From assembly GCF_000425445.1 (NCBI RefSeq), contig NZ_KE384377.1, forward strand, positions 358,475 to 422,474: 64,000 bases of DNA, read 5' to 3'. A model generated the notes under the pieces. It was given only the letters and a program-made list of their open reading frames with translations, did not search any database and was not told the origin of the DNA. Shown here piece after piece: positions 8,539 through 16,715 of this stretch. This stretch comes from Flavobacterium denitrificans DSM 15936 (lineage in GTDB: Bacteria; Bacteroidota; Bacteroidia; Flavobacteriales; Flavobacteriaceae). The number at the start of each line of letters is the position of its first letter. The stretch's first letter is position 1. Both the position numbers and the translations under genes were made by a program.

Positions 8539-9171
8539 ATGAATCAAGAAAATCAGCTCCAGAACAAAATTGCAGTAATTGACAAAGAAGTCACTTGGGA
8601 TAAAACGCAAGTTATTATGAGTAAAACCAATGCCTTTGGTATTATTGAATATGCCAATGAAGTATTTGTAGATGTTTCTGGTTACGAAGATTACGAATTG
8701 ATGGGACAACCACATAATATTATTCGGCATCCTGATATGCCAAAAGTTATTTTTAAAGTGCTTTGGGAAAATCTTAAACAAGGGAGAAACTTTCATGCAA
8801 TCGTAAAGAATTTGGCGAAATCAGGAAGGTATTACTGGGTAATAACCGATTTTGAAATTGCAAAAGATGAAAATGGTGCAATTGTGAATTATTTTGGAAG
8901 ACGTCAATCTGTTCCTCAAGAGGTTGTTTCTCTTCATATTGAGCCTTTGTATAAAAAGCTTTTGCAGATTGAAGCGGCGAGCGGTGTTGAATTCAGCGAA
9001 AAATATTTAATTGGTTTTTTAGAAGAGAAAAAAAGATCATATGTCGAATATATTAAGGAGTTGATTTTCGAGCATGAAAAAGCACAGCTGAAGTTTGCGC
9101 AATATGAAGAACAGGCTGATGACGAAGAGGAAGAAGAAAGAGGTTTTTTTAGAAGATTATTTAATAGGTAG
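8539..9171 (+). CDS. PAS domain protein, Aer-like sensor without output domain
   Basis: A 210-aa soluble protein. Residues about 20-130 form a PAS domain of the aerotaxis (Aer) kind: TNAFGIIEYANEVFVDVSGY, the motif PHNIIRHPDMPK, then the PAC-like GRYYWVITDFE and IVNYFGRRQSVP. The Aer-type PAS binds FAD in E. coli, so a redox or oxygen signal is possible, but the cofactor is inference. The C-terminal part is a charged helix (EKKRSYVEYIKELIFEHEKAQL) ending in an acidic run and FFRRLFNR; no kinase, methyl-accepting or GGDEF domain is present. Monocistronic, closed by the terminator at 9202. How it passes on a signal is unclear. Confidence 0.8.
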   Translation: MNQENQLQNKIAVIDKEVTWDKTQVIMSKTNAFGIIEYANEVFVDVSGYEDYELMGQPHNIIRHPDMPKVIFKVLWENLKQGRNFHAIVKNLAKSGRYYWVITDFEIAKDENGAIVNYFGRRQSVPQEVVSLHIEPLYKKLLQIEAASGVEFSEKYLIGFLEEKKRSYVEYIKELIFEHEKAQLKFAQYEEQADDEEEEERGFFRRLFNR

Positions 9172-9201
9172 ATTCGATTTTTTAGGTTTTGAATATTTTG
9201 G

Positions 9202-9238
9202 AAAAATCCGCTTTTGAATTTTTAAAGCGGATTTTTTT
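9202..9238 (+). terminator. Rho-independent terminator after the PAS gene
   Basis: AAAAATCCGCTTT (9202-9214) pairs with AAAGCGGATTTTT (9224-9236), followed by a T run. Confidence 0.85.
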
Positions 9239-9302
9239 GTTTTTAAATTTAAATAAGAAAGTATGGTATGTGTGTATTTTGAAAAGCTAAAACCAAAATG
9301 AT

Positions 9303-9310
9303 TATCTTTG
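9303..9310 (+). promoter_or_regulatory. -7 promoter element TATCTTTG of ruvX
   Basis: TAtcTTTG with TTTG at 9278-9281 as a -33 candidate (21-nt spacer). Because the element covers the TTG at 9308, the alternative ruvX start there is unlikely. Confidence 0.5.
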
Positions 9311-9322
9311 AAAAAAAATAAA

Positions 9323-9739
9323 ATGCCAAGAATTCTTTCCATAGACTACGGACAAAAGCGCACTGGAATTGCTGTTACTGATGAAATGCAAATTATCGCT
9401 TCGGGCTTGACTACGATTCCAACTCACACTTTAATCGATTTTTTAAAAGATTATTTTGCCAAAGAAAAAGTCGAAACGGTTTTAATTGGCGAGCCAAAGC
9501 AAATGAACGGACAACCTTCAGAAAGCGCTTCTATAATAAAAGGTTTTGTAACTCATTTTTCAAATATTTTTCCAGACATGAAAGTGATTCGAGTTGATGA
9601 ACGTTTTACTTCAAAAATGGCATTTCAAACGATGATCGATAGCGGACTGAGCAAGAAACAGCGTCAGAACAAAGGACTGATCGATGAAATTTCTGCAACG
9701 ATTATGCTTCAAGACTATCTTTCTTCTAACCGTTTTTAA
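9323..9739 (+). CDS. ruvX: Holliday junction resolvase-like / pre-16S rRNA nuclease YqgF
   Basis: RNase H-fold nuclease. E. coli YqgF processes the 5' end of 16S rRNA, and the family is also annotated as a putative Holliday junction resolvase. Conserved acidic motifs are present: ILSIDYGQKRTGIAV at the N-terminus, VLIGEPKQMNG in the middle and RVDERFTSKMA near the end. Length is 138 aa from ATG 9323, normal for the family. A TTG start at 9308 would add five residues but falls inside the -7 element. Transcribed alone ahead of mqo. Confidence 0.9.
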   Translation: MPRILSIDYGQKRTGIAVTDEMQIIASGLTTIPTHTLIDFLKDYFAKEKVETVLIGEPKQMNGQPSESASIIKGFVTHFSNIFPDMKVIRVDERFTSKMAFQTMIDSGLSKKQRQNKGLIDEISATIMLQDYLSSNRF

Positions 9740-9834
9740 GTTTAAGGCTTAAAAATTTCACTTTATTTAGAAAAAAATATGATTTCCTAACTTTTATCAT
9801 GCAAAATTTAGTTTTTTTTTGCGATTGAAAAAAG

Positions 9835-9842
9835 TACCTTTG
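9835..9842 (+). promoter_or_regulatory. -7 promoter element TACCTTTG of mqo
   Basis: TAccTTTG 24 nt before the mqo ATG; a TTTG at 9818-9821 is rather close to act as a standard -33 element. Confidence 0.45.
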
Positions 9843-9865
9843 CATTTTTAAAAACAAATACTGTT

Positions 9866-11359
9866 ATGCCTGACAATACAATACGTTCCAATAGTGATGT
9901 CGTGCTTATTGGAGCTGGAATTATGAGTGCAACTCTTGGATTAATTTTGAAAGAGCTGCAACCAGATATTAAAATTGAAATTTACGAAAGACTAGATGTT
10001 GCGGCGGCTGAAAGCTCTGATGCATGGAATAATGCTGGAACTGGACACTCAGCTTTTTGTGAGTTAAATTATACACCAGAAAAAGCGGACGGAAGTATTG
10101 ATCCTAAAAAAGCAATCAGTATAGCAGAATCTTTTGAAATTTCACGCCAGTTTTGGTCTTATTTGGTACAAGAAAAGAAAGTACCATCTCCTGAAAATTT
10201 TATAAAAAGTGTACCTCATATGAGTTTTGTATGGGGAGATAAAAATGTTGAATATCTAAAAACAAGATTTGCGGCATTGCAAAGCAATCCAATTTTTTCT
10301 GAAATGGAATTCAGCACTGATTTTGAGCAATTGAAAAAATGGATGCCTCTAGTAATGGAAGGTAGAGAGGATAACCAAAAAATAGCGGCTACTCGCATGG
10401 AAATTGGTACCGATGTTAATTTTGGTGCTTTGACCAGAAGTATGTTCAATTATCTTGAAAAATTAGATGGTGTAAGTTTATATTTTAATCACGAAGTAAA
10501 AAAATTAAGACAGCGTGAAGATAAATCATGGAGAATCAAAATCACGGATCTTTCTACTGGACAAAAACGTAAAGCATACACAACTTTTGTATTTATTGGA
10601 GCAGGAGGAGGCTCATTGCCATTATTAGAAAAAGCTGATGTTCCAGAAGGAAAAGGATACGGAGGATTTCCGGTAAGTGGCCAATGGCTAAAATGTACAA
10701 ATCCGGAGGTTATTGCAAAACATCAGGCGAAAGTTTATGGAAAAGCAAGTGTTGGAGCTCCTCCAATGTCTGTTCCGCATATCGATACACGTGTAATTGA
10801 TGGCGAAAAAGCATTGCTTTTTGGTCCGTTTGCAGGATTCTCAACTCGTTTCTTGAAAAATGGTTCTTATTTAGATTTGCCATTGTCTATTAAGTCAAAC
10901 AATTTAATTCCGATGTTGGCGGCAGGATATCACAATATTCCGTTGACAAAATATTTAATCGAGCAAGTGCGTCAGTCTCCAAAAGACAGAATGAAAGCAC
11001 TTCGCGAATATTTGCCATCAGCACGTTCAAAAGATTGGAAACTTGAAAAAGCAGGTCAGCGTGTCCAGGTTATCAAAAAAGATGAAAAAGAAGGTGGTGT
11101 ATTAGAATTTGGAACTGAAGTGATCAATACGCATGACGGAACGCTTGCTGTTCTTTTAGGGGCATCTCCAGGAGCATCAACAGCTGTTGCGATTATGCTT
11201 GATCTTATCAGCAGATGTTTTAAAAATCAAATTAAAACTCCTGAATGGCAAGCAAAATTGAAAGAAATGATTCCTTCTTATGGTCAAACATTAAATGACA
11301 AGCCAGAACTTTTGGCTAAACTTAGAAAAGAAACTTCTGAAGTTTTGAAGCTTAATTAA
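9866..11359 (+). CDS. mqo: Malate:quinone oxidoreductase
   Basis: Membrane-associated FAD enzyme that oxidises malate to oxaloacetate and passes electrons to menaquinone, feeding the respiratory chain independently of NAD malate dehydrogenase. The 497-aa length is typical. The N-terminus has the Rossmann FAD motif VVLIGAGIMSATLG (residues 12-25), followed by IEIYERLDVAAAESSDAWNNAGTGHSA, and the C-terminal FAD-contact region GASPGASTAVAIMLD. It is monocistronic, with its own promoter, and ends in a terminator shared with the converging FUSC gene. Confidence 0.95.
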   Translation: MPDNTIRSNSDVVLIGAGIMSATLGLILKELQPDIKIEIYERLDVAAAESSDAWNNAGTGHSAFCELNYTPEKADGSIDPKKAISIAESFEISRQFWSYLVQEKKVPSPENFIKSVPHMSFVWGDKNVEYLKTRFAALQSNPIFSEMEFSTDFEQLKKWMPLVMEGREDNQKIAATRMEIGTDVNFGALTRSMFNYLEKLDGVSLYFNHEVKKLRQREDKSWRIKITDLSTGQKRKAYTTFVFIGAGGGSLPLLEKADVPEGKGYGGFPVSGQWLKCTNPEVIAKHQAKVYGKASVGAPPMSVPHIDTRVIDGEKALLFGPFAGFSTRFLKNGSYLDLPLSIKSNNLIPMLAAGYHNIPLTKYLIEQVRQSPKDRMKALREYLPSARSKDWKLEKAGQRVQVIKKDEKEGGVLEFGTEVINTHDGTLAVLLGASPGASTAVAIMLDLISRCFKNQIKTPEWQAKLKEMIPSYGQTLNDKPELLAKLRKETSEVLKLN

Positions 11360-11381
11360 GCTTTAAATTATATATAATAAT

Positions 11382-11415
11382 AGCAAATCCAGATGAATTA
11401 ATCTGGATTTGTTGC
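11382..11415. terminator. Bidirectional terminator between mqo and the FUSC gene
   Basis: AAATCCAGAT (11385-11394) pairs with ATCTGGATTT (11401-11410), with AGCAA/TTGCT outer pairs interrupted by one base. The right arm overlaps the last codons of the FUSC gene. Confidence 0.7.
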
Positions 11416-13620
11416 TTTTAACTCTTTCGTGATTTTTAAAATCTTTTCCGCAAGATTGCTCATCCAGATTAATTGTTCTATAACCATTTGTGCTTCCTGC
11501 ATTTTGGCTTGACGTGTTTCTTTGTCGAGTTCGTCATCTTCGGCCAGTCGTGTAAAGTTTTTGCGTTTAAGTTCTTCAAATTGAAGCGTCACATCTTCTT
11601 TGTCAAAAAAGGTATCATTAATGATAGTCTCATTTTTTAAAATAGAGATAGAATGATCCAAATTTGATAAAATCGTTTTGATGATATAATTAAAAGAATC
11701 TGATGCTGATGTGGTTTGATGTGACTGAATATAGGTTGATAATGAAGCTAATGCTGATAAAATCGAATGATTCAATACCACTAATTTATTGACCAAAGGC
11801 AATGTTTTTTGTTTCGATTTTGGCTCCTGCATCATTCGCTGAAAAGAGGTCATCAAATTGCCAATCTCGACAAAAGCATGTTTTCTGGCTAAGCGGTATG
11901 AAGTTGGAATTTCTCCTTTTTTATTATAAAAATCGGCGATTTCTTTTAGATAATTTCGGTTGGCCCGAATCGAATTCTCAATATGAATTGGCGTGTTAAT
12001 AAACTCCCAAGCCGGCCATAAAAACTGATTCGCAATAAAAGCTAAAATTGCTCCTGCTAGTGAATCTAGAATCCTGAACTGAATTACTTCGACAACATTT
12101 GGCGTTAATATTCCGTAAATAAAAACCACATACATTGTTACAAAAGTCGCACTGATTTTGTAATTGATTTGTGTAAATGAAATTCCTAAAAGCATGCATA
12201 CAATTGAAAATATGCTTAACGCAATGTGATTTTGAATGACAGATACGATTCCGAAAGCAAATAATCCTCCTAAAATAGTTCCGAAAATCCTATTATAAGA
12301 GCGTTCTTTCGTCAGTCCGTAACCAGGACGCATGATCACGACAATGGTCAGTAAAATCCAATAGACATTTTGAAACGGAAGAATTTTTCCAATCAAAAAG
12401 CCAATCAGAATCGTAATGGTCAATCGTAAGGAATGCCTGAAAATAGAAGAAGAAAAACTTAAATTTTCAGTCAAAGTTCGTAACGGGTAATACTGCGGTG
12501 TCAGGAATTTTTCAAGTTCCTTATCTTTATCTTTTAGTTTGTAAGACTGCATGGCAAGTGAGAAAGCACGCTGAATGATTTTGATTTTTCCAACTTGATT
12601 TCTTGCATATTTCAGCATATTGGTCAGCATTAAAACGCCTTCTGAAGCTTCTTCTTTGCCTAAGCTTTTTTCATAATCAAAAATGGCAAATTCAAGCGCA
12701 TCCAATTCGTTTTTCAAATCATTTTTATCAACGTAGACCGCAATATGATGCACATTCTTAGATAGCTTTTTTAAAGTCGAAGCCAATTTGTAAGCTACAT
12801 TTTGATAGGTTCTAAGTACTTCTGGATGTTTGGCAAATTTTTCATGAAGTTTGCTGTGGTCAAATGAAGTATATAAGGCAAGTTCCTGAATTTCCACCAG
12901 AGTAATAAAAACTAATAGCATCTTTCGGTTTTGAGCCGTTGTACCAGATGCATTTTGATTGCCAATAAGCATTTTTCGTAAATCTTCATGAATCAAATTT
13001 AGTTCAACTTGAACAGCTAATTGTTTTTCAATAATAACATCTCGATTCGCTTCTGGATTCCATAAATCACCTCTTAATTTTAGGTATTTAGCGGTAAGTT
13101 TTATTCCTTCTGCAATTTCTAGTTCCACATATTTATAAGGTTGTATGAAATGGAAAACAAGTGAAACAATTAGGTATAAAATTCCTCCAATAAAAATAAA
13201 TCCGGCATATTGAAAAGCTTCCCAGCCCTCATGTAAATGCCCAAATGATAAAGAAATTGATAGCAAGGCAGAAAAAGAAACTAATGTGGCGCGCTGTCCG
13301 TAAACGGAAATCATAGAGCATAAAAACAGCAGAAATCCTAAGAAAGGATAAAATAAAAAAGGATATGGATAGGTAAAATTGACAAGTAAATTAACTCCGG
13401 ATACAATAAAAGAAGCTACAATAAGTCCTTTTATCTTATGGATTAAGGAACTCGGAATATCACTGGGATAAGTATAAAAAGCTCCAAGCGCAATGGTGAA
13501 TCCGATTTCAAAATGCCCTAAGAAGTTAAAAATCAGCACAGGAATAACTGAAGCAATGGTTACTTTTGAGGCGTTTAAAAAAGAAGTGCTGTTCGTGAAT
13601 TTTGAAATACGTTCAAACAT
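11398..13620 (-). CDS. FUSC/YccS-like inner membrane protein
   Basis: A 740-aa polytopic membrane protein with duplicated architecture: an N-terminal block of membrane helices (about residues 15-155, e.g. VTIASVIPVLIFNFLGHFEIG), a long soluble helical region, a second block (about 395-525) with SLRLTITILIGFLIGK and the family motif YWILLTIVVIMRPGYGLTKERSYNRIFGT (given by position), then a helical C-terminus rich in charged residues. This matches YccS/YhfK-type FUSC proteins related to aromatic acid efflux pumps (AaeB). Substrate unknown. A -7 element at 13638-13645 gives an 18-nt spacing to the ATG. No AaeA-type membrane fusion partner is adjacent. Confidence 0.8.
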   Translation of the reverse strand: MFERISKFTNSTSFLNASKVTIASVIPVLIFNFLGHFEIGFTIALGAFYTYPSDIPSSLIHKIKGLIVASFIVSGVNLLVNFTYPYPFLFYPFLGFLLFLCSMISVYGQRATLVSFSALLSISLSFGHLHEGWEAFQYAGFIFIGGILYLIVSLVFHFIQPYKYVELEIAEGIKLTAKYLKLRGDLWNPEANRDVIIEKQLAVQVELNLIHEDLRKMLIGNQNASGTTAQNRKMLLVFITLVEIQELALYTSFDHSKLHEKFAKHPEVLRTYQNVAYKLASTLKKLSKNVHHIAVYVDKNDLKNELDALEFAIFDYEKSLGKEEASEGVLMLTNMLKYARNQVGKIKIIQRAFSLAMQSYKLKDKDKELEKFLTPQYYPLRTLTENLSFSSSIFRHSLRLTITILIGFLIGKILPFQNVYWILLTIVVIMRPGYGLTKERSYNRIFGTILGGLFAFGIVSVIQNHIALSIFSIVCMLLGISFTQINYKISATFVTMYVVFIYGILTPNVVEVIQFRILDSLAGAILAFIANQFLWPAWEFINTPIHIENSIRANRNYLKEIADFYNKKGEIPTSYRLARKHAFVEIGNLMTSFQRMMQEPKSKQKTLPLVNKLVVLNHSILSALASLSTYIQSHQTTSASDSFNYIIKTILSNLDHSISILKNETIINDTFFDKEDVTLQFEELKRKNFTRLAEDDELDKETRQAKMQEAQMVIEQLIWMSNLAEKILKITKELKATNPD

Positions 13621-13637
13621 ATGTTGAGGTTTACTAA

Positions 13638-13645
13638 CAAAGGTA
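13638..13645 (-). promoter_or_regulatory. -7 promoter element TACCTTTG of the FUSC gene
   Basis: Minus-strand TAccTTTG 18 nt before the start codon at 13620. Confidence 0.45.
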
Positions 13646-13751
13646 AGAATTGTACGAATTAATTTGGCATAATTATAGATGAGATTTTAACATATTGTCA
13701 AAAAATAAGATATAATATGTTGTTTAGAATTATTCGTAGACTATTTTTTAC

Positions 13752-13759
13752 TATTTTTG
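13752..13759 (+). promoter_or_regulatory. -7 promoter element TATTTTTG of the def operon
   Basis: TAttTTTG about 65 nt before the def ATG. No TTG at the right distance upstream, so support is modest. Confidence 0.35.
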
Positions 13760-13823
13760 CCAGCTGAATTATAGGAAACTAAAATTCAGTTTTTACAGTA
13801 GATAATACAATAAATTAATACAA

Positions 13824-14414
13824 ATGATTTTACCAATTGTAGGATATGGTGATCCTGTTTTAAGAAAAGTAGGAGTTGATGTTACACCAGAATATCCAAA
13901 CCTAAAAGAAACAATAGCAAACATGTATGAAACCATGTATAATGCATACGGTGTTGGGCTTGCAGCCCCGCAGGTAGGTTTGGCAATTCGTTTGTTTGTT
14001 ATTGATACAACTCCTTTTAGTGAAGATGATGATTTGGAATCTAGTGAGGCTAAAGAATTAAAAGGATTTAAAAAGACTTTTATCAATGCTAAGATCGTTA
14101 AAGAAGAAGGAGAAGAGTGGAGCTTTAATGAAGGCTGTTTAAGTATTCCTGATGTTCGCGAAGATGTTTACAGAAAACCAACCGTGACGATTGAATATTG
14201 TGAAGAAGATTTTGTTATGAAGACAGAAGTTTTTGACGGATTGATTGCACGAGTTATTCAGCATGAATATGATCATATCGAAGGGGTTTTATTTACCGAT
14301 AAAATATCTTCATTGAAAAAGCGTTTGATTCAAAAGAAATTAAAAAATATTACAGAAGGCAAGACTTTTCAGGAATACAGAATGAAGTTTGCTGCCGCTA
14401 AAAAAGGAAGATAA
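13824..14414 (+). CDS. def: Peptide deformylase
   Basis: Metalloenzyme that removes the formyl group from the initiator methionine of nascent chains. All three family motifs are intact in the 196-aa protein: GVGLAAPQ at 43-50, EGCLS at 103-107 with metal ligand C105, and QHEYDH at 146-151 giving H147, E148 and H151. An acidic insert (SEDDDLESSEAKE, about 65-77) is common in Bacteroidota homologues. Followed at 62 nt by the DUF5606 gene and then mazG on the same strand. Confidence 0.95.
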   Translation: MILPIVGYGDPVLRKVGVDVTPEYPNLKETIANMYETMYNAYGVGLAAPQVGLAIRLFVIDTTPFSEDDDLESSEAKELKGFKKTFINAKIVKEEGEEWSFNEGCLSIPDVREDVYRKPTVTIEYCEEDFVMKTEVFDGLIARVIQHEYDHIEGVLFTDKISSLKKRLIQKKLKNITEGKTFQEYRMKFAAAKKGR

Positions 14415-14476
14415 TTGTTCTAAAAACCGAACAAAAAAATACAATAAAAATTCTTAATACTAAATATTAATACAAC

Positions 14477-14962
14477 ATGAATTTAGACAAAATTTTAGCC
14501 ATTTCAGGGAAACCAGGTTTATATGTACTAAAAGTGCAAACTCGTACAGGTTTTGTGGCAGAATCATTAACAGATGGTAAAAAAATAACAGTAAACTTGA
14601 AAAGTAATGTAAGTTTATTGTCTGAAATTTCAATTTACACATACGAAGGCGAGAAACCATTAACTGAAGTAATGCAAAAAATTGCGACTAAAGAAAACAA
14701 AGGTCAAGCAATTTCACATAAAGAAGACAATGCAACTTTAGGAGCTTATTTCAAAGAAATTTTACCTGATTATGATGAAGAAAGAGTTTATCCATCTGAT
14801 ATTAAAAAAGTATTAAATTGGTACAATACGCTTCAAGCAAAAGGATTAGTAACTGATTTAGCTCCTGCAGCAGTAGAGGCAGTAGAAGAAGCTCCAGTTG
14901 CTGAAGAAAAACCAAAGAAAGCGCCAGCAGCAAAAAAAGCAAAAGCCAAAAAAGAAGAATAA
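14477..14962 (+). CDS. DUF5606 family protein
   Basis: A 161-aa protein of a family conserved across Bacteroidota and usually found next to def and mazG. The N-terminal two thirds (MNLDKILAISGKPGLYVLKVQ ... given by position 1-120) appear folded, with a small beta domain (residues 1-60) and a helical domain containing KEILPDYDEERVYPSDIKKVLNWY. The C-terminal 35 residues are a low-complexity Ala/Glu/Lys tail (EKPKKAPAAKKAKAKKEE), probably disordered and able to bind nucleic acid or acidic surfaces. No function is known to me. Confidence 0.8.
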   Translation: MNLDKILAISGKPGLYVLKVQTRTGFVAESLTDGKKITVNLKSNVSLLSEISIYTYEGEKPLTEVMQKIATKENKGQAISHKEDNATLGAYFKEILPDYDEERVYPSDIKKVLNWYNTLQAKGLVTDLAPAAVEAVEEAPVAEEKPKKAPAAKKAKAKKEE

Positions 14963-14985
14963 TAGTTCGTTCTTTTAAATATATT

Positions 14986-15020
14986 AATCCTGTTGAGATG
15001 TTTTCTTGACAGGATTTTTT
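14986..15020 (+). terminator. Terminator after the DUF5606 gene
   Basis: AATCCTGT (14986-14993) pairs with ACAGGATT (15009-15016) and runs into T6. mazG would then need its own promoter or read-through. Confidence 0.65.
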
Positions 15021-15059
15021 ACTTTTACACTATTCGATTACAATTCAAAAAATATCAAA

Positions 15060-15830
15060 ATGAGCAAAGAACTTCAACTTAAAGCCTTCGAAAGATTACT
15101 AATAATTATGGACGAACTTCGTGAGCAATGCCCTTGGGATAAAAAACAGACATTGCAGACTTTGCGCCATTTGACAATCGAAGAAACTTATGAACTTGGA
15201 GATGCTATTTTAGATAATGATTTGAACGAAGTTAAAAAAGAACTTGGCGATTTGCTGCTCCATATTGTTTTTTATGCCAAAATAGGCTCAGAAACCAATG
15301 ATTTTGATATTGCTGATGTGTGCAATGAAATCTGCGAGAAATTGATTCATCGCCATCCACATATTTACAGTGATACAGTTGTAAAAGATGAGGAAGAGGT
15401 AAAACAAAATTGGGAAAAGCTTAAACTAAAAGAAGGAAAAAAATCAGTTTTAGAAGGAGTGCCGAGAAGTCTTCCGGCATTAGTAAAAGCGAGCCGAATT
15501 CAGGATAAAGTTAAAGGCGTTGGTTTTGATTGGGAAGAACCGCATCAAGTTTGGGATAAAGTGCAGGAAGAATTAGAAGAACTGCAGGTTGAAGTAAAAT
15601 CAGGTAATCAAGATAAAATTGAAGCTGAATTTGGCGATGTTTTATTCTCGATGATCAACTATGCTCGATTTTTAAACATAAATCCTGAAGATGCATTAGA
15701 ACGCACCAATAAAAAATTCATTAAACGTTTTCAATATTTGGAAGGCAAGGCCACAGAATTAGGAAAACCTCTTTCAGAAATGACTTTGGCAGAAATGGAT
15801 GTTTTTTGGAACGAGGCTAAAAAGCTGTAA
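15060..15830 (+). CDS. mazG: Nucleoside triphosphate pyrophosphohydrolase MazG
   Basis: House-cleaning enzyme that hydrolyses (d)NTPs to monophosphates and pyrophosphate. Two tandem MazG all-alpha domains are visible in 256 aa: the first with LREQCPWDKKQTLQTLRH and IEETYELGDAI, the second with ELEELQVEVKSGNQDKIEAEFGDVLFS (by position about 175-205). The EExxE and ExxD Mg-binding residues are present in both. I start at ATG 15060; the open frame reaches a TTG at 15006, but that falls inside the preceding terminator. The stop codon directly abuts that of the converging FNR-like gene, with zero bases between. Confidence 0.95.
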   Translation: MSKELQLKAFERLLIIMDELREQCPWDKKQTLQTLRHLTIEETYELGDAILDNDLNEVKKELGDLLLHIVFYAKIGSETNDFDIADVCNEICEKLIHRHPHIYSDTVVKDEEEVKQNWEKLKLKEGKKSVLEGVPRSLPALVKASRIQDKVKGVGFDWEEPHQVWDKVQEELEELQVEVKSGNQDKIEAEFGDVLFSMINYARFLNINPEDALERTNKKFIKRFQYLEGKATELGKPLSEMTLAEMDVFWNEAKKL

Positions 15831-16511
15831 TTATTCGGCCATTTTTTTTAACGCTCGAACATTTTTAAGCATTATTTTTTTTCCAACAAGTTCAATCAGT
15901 TCTAATTTGTTGAAATCAGACAGTAAACGAATACAGCTTTCCGTTGCGGTACCAATAATTCCTGCAAGTTCTTCTCTAGTAAGTTGAACTTTCAAAGTTT
16001 TGTCATCGTTTTCTCCAAATTCGTCATGAAGTTGCAATAAAGTTTCGGCTAAACGTTGTTTTACCGTTTTTTGTACCAATGCAATTTTATCATTTTCAGA
16101 TTCTTTCAAATCTTCACAAATAGATTGCATCAAATTCAACGAAAATTGATTGTTGTTATTGAAAAAATGTAAGATTTCGGATTTTGGAATGAAACAGACT
16201 TCCATATCAGCGATTGCTTTTGCGGATAAATTAGCAGGCTCATTGCTGATCATAGAACGCTGGCCCAAAAGTTCTCCAGACTTTACCAATTTTACGATTT
16301 GGTCTTTTCCGTTTGCGCTTAATTTCGATAATTTCCCTACACCATCCTTTATACAAAATACGCCATTGGTAACTTCGCCTTCTTCAAAAATTGCTTCACC
16401 TTTTTTGATAGAATAACTCGTTTTACTATTCGCTAACTTAATAACTTCTTCTTTGTTAAGGGCTTTTAAAGAGGACAATTGGCGTACAATACATTGATCA
16501 CATTTATTCAT
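15831..16511 (-). CDS. Crp/Fnr-family regulator with partial FNR cysteine set
   Basis: A 226-aa regulator: cyclic-nucleotide-binding-like beta-roll (about 20-130), dimer helix, and a C-terminal winged helix with LTREELAGIIGTATESCIRLLSDF, where E and R line up with FNR E209 and R213. The N-terminus KCDQCIVRQLSSLKALN aligns with E. coli FNR C20-x2-C23-x5-C29: C4 and C7 match, the third position is Ser13; C106 in MEVCFIPK matches FNR C122. So three of four [4Fe-4S] ligands are present. Start at 16511 is preferred over 16550 because the -7 element lies between them. It is divergent from ccoI and next to the cbb3 genes, and three FNR-type palindromes in this block fit it as their regulator. Confidence 0.85.
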   Translation of the reverse strand: MNKCDQCIVRQLSSLKALNKEEVIKLANSKTSYSIKKGEAIFEEGEVTNGVFCIKDGVGKLSKLSANGKDQIVKLVKSGELLGQRSMISNEPANLSAKAIADMEVCFIPKSEILHFFNNNNQFSLNLMQSICEDLKESENDKIALVQKTVKQRLAETLLQLHDEFGENDDKTLKVQLTREELAGIIGTATESCIRLLSDFNKLELIELVGKKIMLKNVRALKKMAE

Positions 16512-16528
16512 CGCAATATAATTTAATG

Positions 16529-16536
16529 CAAAATTA
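16529..16536 (-). promoter_or_regulatory. -7 promoter element TAATTTTG of the FNR-like gene
   Basis: Minus-strand TAatTTTG 18 nt before the ATG at 16511. No FNR-type palindrome lies at the activating distance from it. Confidence 0.45.
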
Positions 16537-16645
16537 ACCAATATTCGCATTAGGAAGCACTGTTTTGTCTTAAAATATGCAGAAAAATTTTACGGATGTA
16601 ATTTGCCTATTTTATTTTATTAAATTAGAATTCGATTTCATTTTC

Positions 16646-16663
16646 ATATGACAAATGTCATAT
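16646..16663. promoter_or_regulatory. FNR-type operator upstream of ccoI
   Basis: ATATGAC-AAAT-GTCATAT, a perfect 7-bp inverted repeat with 4-nt spacer, matching the Crp/Fnr half-site pattern TGAC-N4-GTCA. Its centre is 37.5 nt upstream of the last base of a near-consensus -7 element (AATATTTG, 16685-16692), placing it near -41.5, the class II activator position. Confidence 0.75.
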
Positions 16664-16715
16664 TTATAGTTAATTCTTATTTGGAATATTTGTTGCATTA
16701 AAAAAGAAACAAATT

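Noticed and set aside
9835..15830. mqo and the FUSC gene as an insertion between ruvX and def
   Set aside because: I recall ruvX-def-DUF5606-mazG being contiguous in other Bacteroidota, but there are no insertion scars or repeats at the borders, so gene-order change cannot be shown from this window.
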